Source: Phalacrocorax aristotelis
Lineage: Eukaryota; Chordata; Aves; Suliformes; Phalacrocoracidae
DNA: 64,000 bases
Assembly: GCF_949628215.1 (NCBI RefSeq)
Contig: NC_134288.1
Coordinates: forward strand, 1,798,001-1,862,000
Direction: 5' to 3'
Made by a program: the position numbers and the translations under genes. This document shows, piece by piece, positions 62,401-64,000 of this stretch. A model generated the notes under the pieces. The model searched no databases and was not told the DNA's origin. It saw nothing but the letters and a program-made list of their open reading frames with translations. The first letter of the stretch is position 1. The number at the start of each line of letters is the position of its first letter.

Positions 62401-64000
62401 CCCACCCCCTCAATCAAAAACATTTCCCTCCCCAAACCCCAGCAGCCAATGCAAAGAGCTGGAGGATGTTCTGAAAATCAGCAGATCTCCGCCGGGCCAC
62501 GTCAGAGAGAGGTGGCAACCAGTCATTTTGGAAGTCCCCTTCTGTGCTATTCCTGCTGTTGCTTCCTGATGTTAGCCTAAATTTGCAGCAATGCTGAGCT
62601 CAGCATGGGCTGTACTGCCAGCAAGGAGCAGGGGTGGGCTTGCAGTGAGTGGGGTGAGCCAGGGTGGGAAGAGCGTGGGACAGAAGCAGAACAGAGAGGG
62701 TGGTAGGAAGGAGGGATGGGGCTGAGCAAGCAGCCCATCCCTCCCAGGGGATCTCTTCCAGTCCCTGTCTCATCCTGTGGACTTTGACTGTGATGACCCT
62801 GGAGTGCAGACCTCTCTAGGGAAGACATGAGAGCATGGGTGTGTCTCTGGGTGGGAAGGCCTGGAGCCGGGCATAAAGGCTGCCAGTGCTCCCCTTCCTG
62901 CTTGTCCCTCTGCCCACTGCTGGAACAGGGCTCTGACCTGGCTCCCACCAACAGCCCACTGCTGCGCTCCAGCAGGTTTACCCACGTCAGGTGTGCGGAG
63001 GCTGCTCTGAACTGCCCCGTAGCTCTGCGGTTTAGCATGTTCTGTGGCTCATGCCAAGACCAGCCTGACAATGACAAAATCCTCTTGCCTGCTCTGGTGT
63101 CTGCCTGGCATGTTGTCCAGGCACTGCCATGTCTGGGAACAGCAAGGCACCACCTTTTGTAACCAGTTCCCAAAACTGTTCCCAGGATGGGACCCCTCAG
63201 CTCCTTGTGCCCTGCGTTACAGTCGAGCCTCACCCAGAGCACTGGGGCTGTCCAGGAGCCAAGAGGGACACAGGCTGCCTTGAAGAAAATGAAGCAAAAG
63301 TGATGCAGATCAAGTGACTTGAAGCATCACGGAAAGGTAACAGGTTTCTCTTCTGGCAAGAGCCTGCCGACTCTCCGGAGCCTGCTCTCGTGCCCCGCTA
63401 CCCTGGGAAGGCCTCACACCAGCTGAAATGCTACAGTGAGAGCAGAGCTGCTCCCCACACTGCTGCTTTGCACAGCTGAACCTAGTGGCTCTGCTCAGGC
63501 CTTCAGGAGCCATTTGCAGAAGTAGCATCTCCAGAGCAATGCTCCTCCCTGCCTCCCACAGCCCTTGCATGTGTTTCCAGGGGAGGCGTGGATCACTGGG
63601 GAGTGAAGCCACTGCTGCAGATGGTGCTTTGGTAAAGGTAGCCACAGATGGAGCCTGGCTGCACCAAACATGTCCCTGGGCCAGGGTGGTGCTGGTCTTT
63701 GCAGTGGGGAGCCAGCACCAGCTCATTTTAGGATGAGACACAAAACCAACTCTTGCAACTCTTCCCTCCTGGGCTTTCCCAGCACTGCAAGGTCTGAGCA
63801 GCCCTTGCTATTCCTTGCTGTCTTGAGCCCGTGATCCCATCATCCTGGCTAATTTACATCCTGGGACAAAGCACTCGCCTTCCTTGCTTCCACCTTGCTG
63901 GGTGCTGAATGCATGGGGCGTTCACAGGAGCCTCCTCGGGCAGCACTGCAGGTGGGCATAGTGGTCCTGCTGGGGAGCGCGGGCAGCCCCGGCTCCGGCC
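59471..64000. other. Non-coding DNA at the right end, probably DLGAP4 long-isoform intron or upstream flank
   Basis: No exon of DLGAP4 or another known gene is recognised. A short CA microsatellite lies at 60044-60058. Open frames of up to about 220 codons (minus strand, 62577-63242) lack domains and sit in GC-rich DNA. Two stretches (about 61610-61770 and 62150-62340) have even composition and homeodomain- and TCF-like motifs, which could reflect conserved regulatory DNA, but this is only an impression. Confidence 0.4.
60044..60058. repeat. Short CA microsatellite
   Basis: Alternating CA of about 15 bases, preceded by CACGTGTGTG-type sequence. Confidence 0.8.

Noticed and set aside
62577..63242. 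A 221-codon minus-strand open frame near the right end as a DLGAP4 long-isoform exon
   Set aside because: Its translation lacks every conserved DLGAP segment I know, and no GT donor in a matching phase was found for it.

Overview
The window looks like a piece of a bird genome. It carries vertebrate genes split by GT-AG introns, GC-rich CpG islands and a CR1 LINE with the typical 3' tail of short ATTCTATG-type repeats. CR1 is the dominant retrotransposon of birds and other sauropsids. The two genes I can name, TGIF2 and DLGAP4, lie near each other on human 20q11.23, so this should be the avian chromosome 20 equivalent. I see no bacterial genes, operons, CRISPR array or complete virus.

Left end (1-5.4 kb, + strand): intron, then the last coding exon and long 3'UTR of TGIF2, a TALE-homeodomain repressor of TGF-beta/SMAD signalling. 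A canonical poly(A) signal lies at 5419-5424. From 5.4 to 8.6 kb is the gap between two convergent genes. It holds a CpG-rich, promoter-like stretch (7.58-8.2 kb) and a pair of imperfect inverted repeats (about 7.95 and 8.45 kb).

From 8.6 to 55.6 kb (- strand) is DLGAP4 (SAPAP4/GKAP family), a postsynaptic scaffold that links PSD-95-type guanylate kinases to SHANK and dynein light chain. All seven coding exons of the short isoform can be placed to the base. They join with consistent phases into 451 codons plus stop, from the start at 55583 to the stop at 10971. A 37 kb first intron (18228-55552) contains a diverged tandem repeat of about 290-bp period (19.9-21.35 kb), a CR1 scrap (43.5 kb), a candidate RFX/CRE site cluster (46.7 kb), a second CpG island with a minus-strand splice donor (49.1-49.85 kb), and a striking array of 91.4 apparently perfect copies of a 19-bp unit (40563-42299).

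Right end (55.6-64 kb): the DLGAP4 short-isoform promoter CpG island, then non-coding DNA with a 5'-truncated, frame-broken CR1 (58284-59470). The large N-terminal exon of the long DLGAP4 isoform is not in the window, so this end is probably still inside the gene, in an intron of the long transcript.

No wholly new system is evident. The strongest unusual items are the homogeneous 19-bp minisatellite, which is open and encodes the same peptide in all three forward frames, the promoter-like inverted-repeat region between two convergent gene ends, and the internal DLGAP4 CpG island whose splice donor matches the phase of exon 2.
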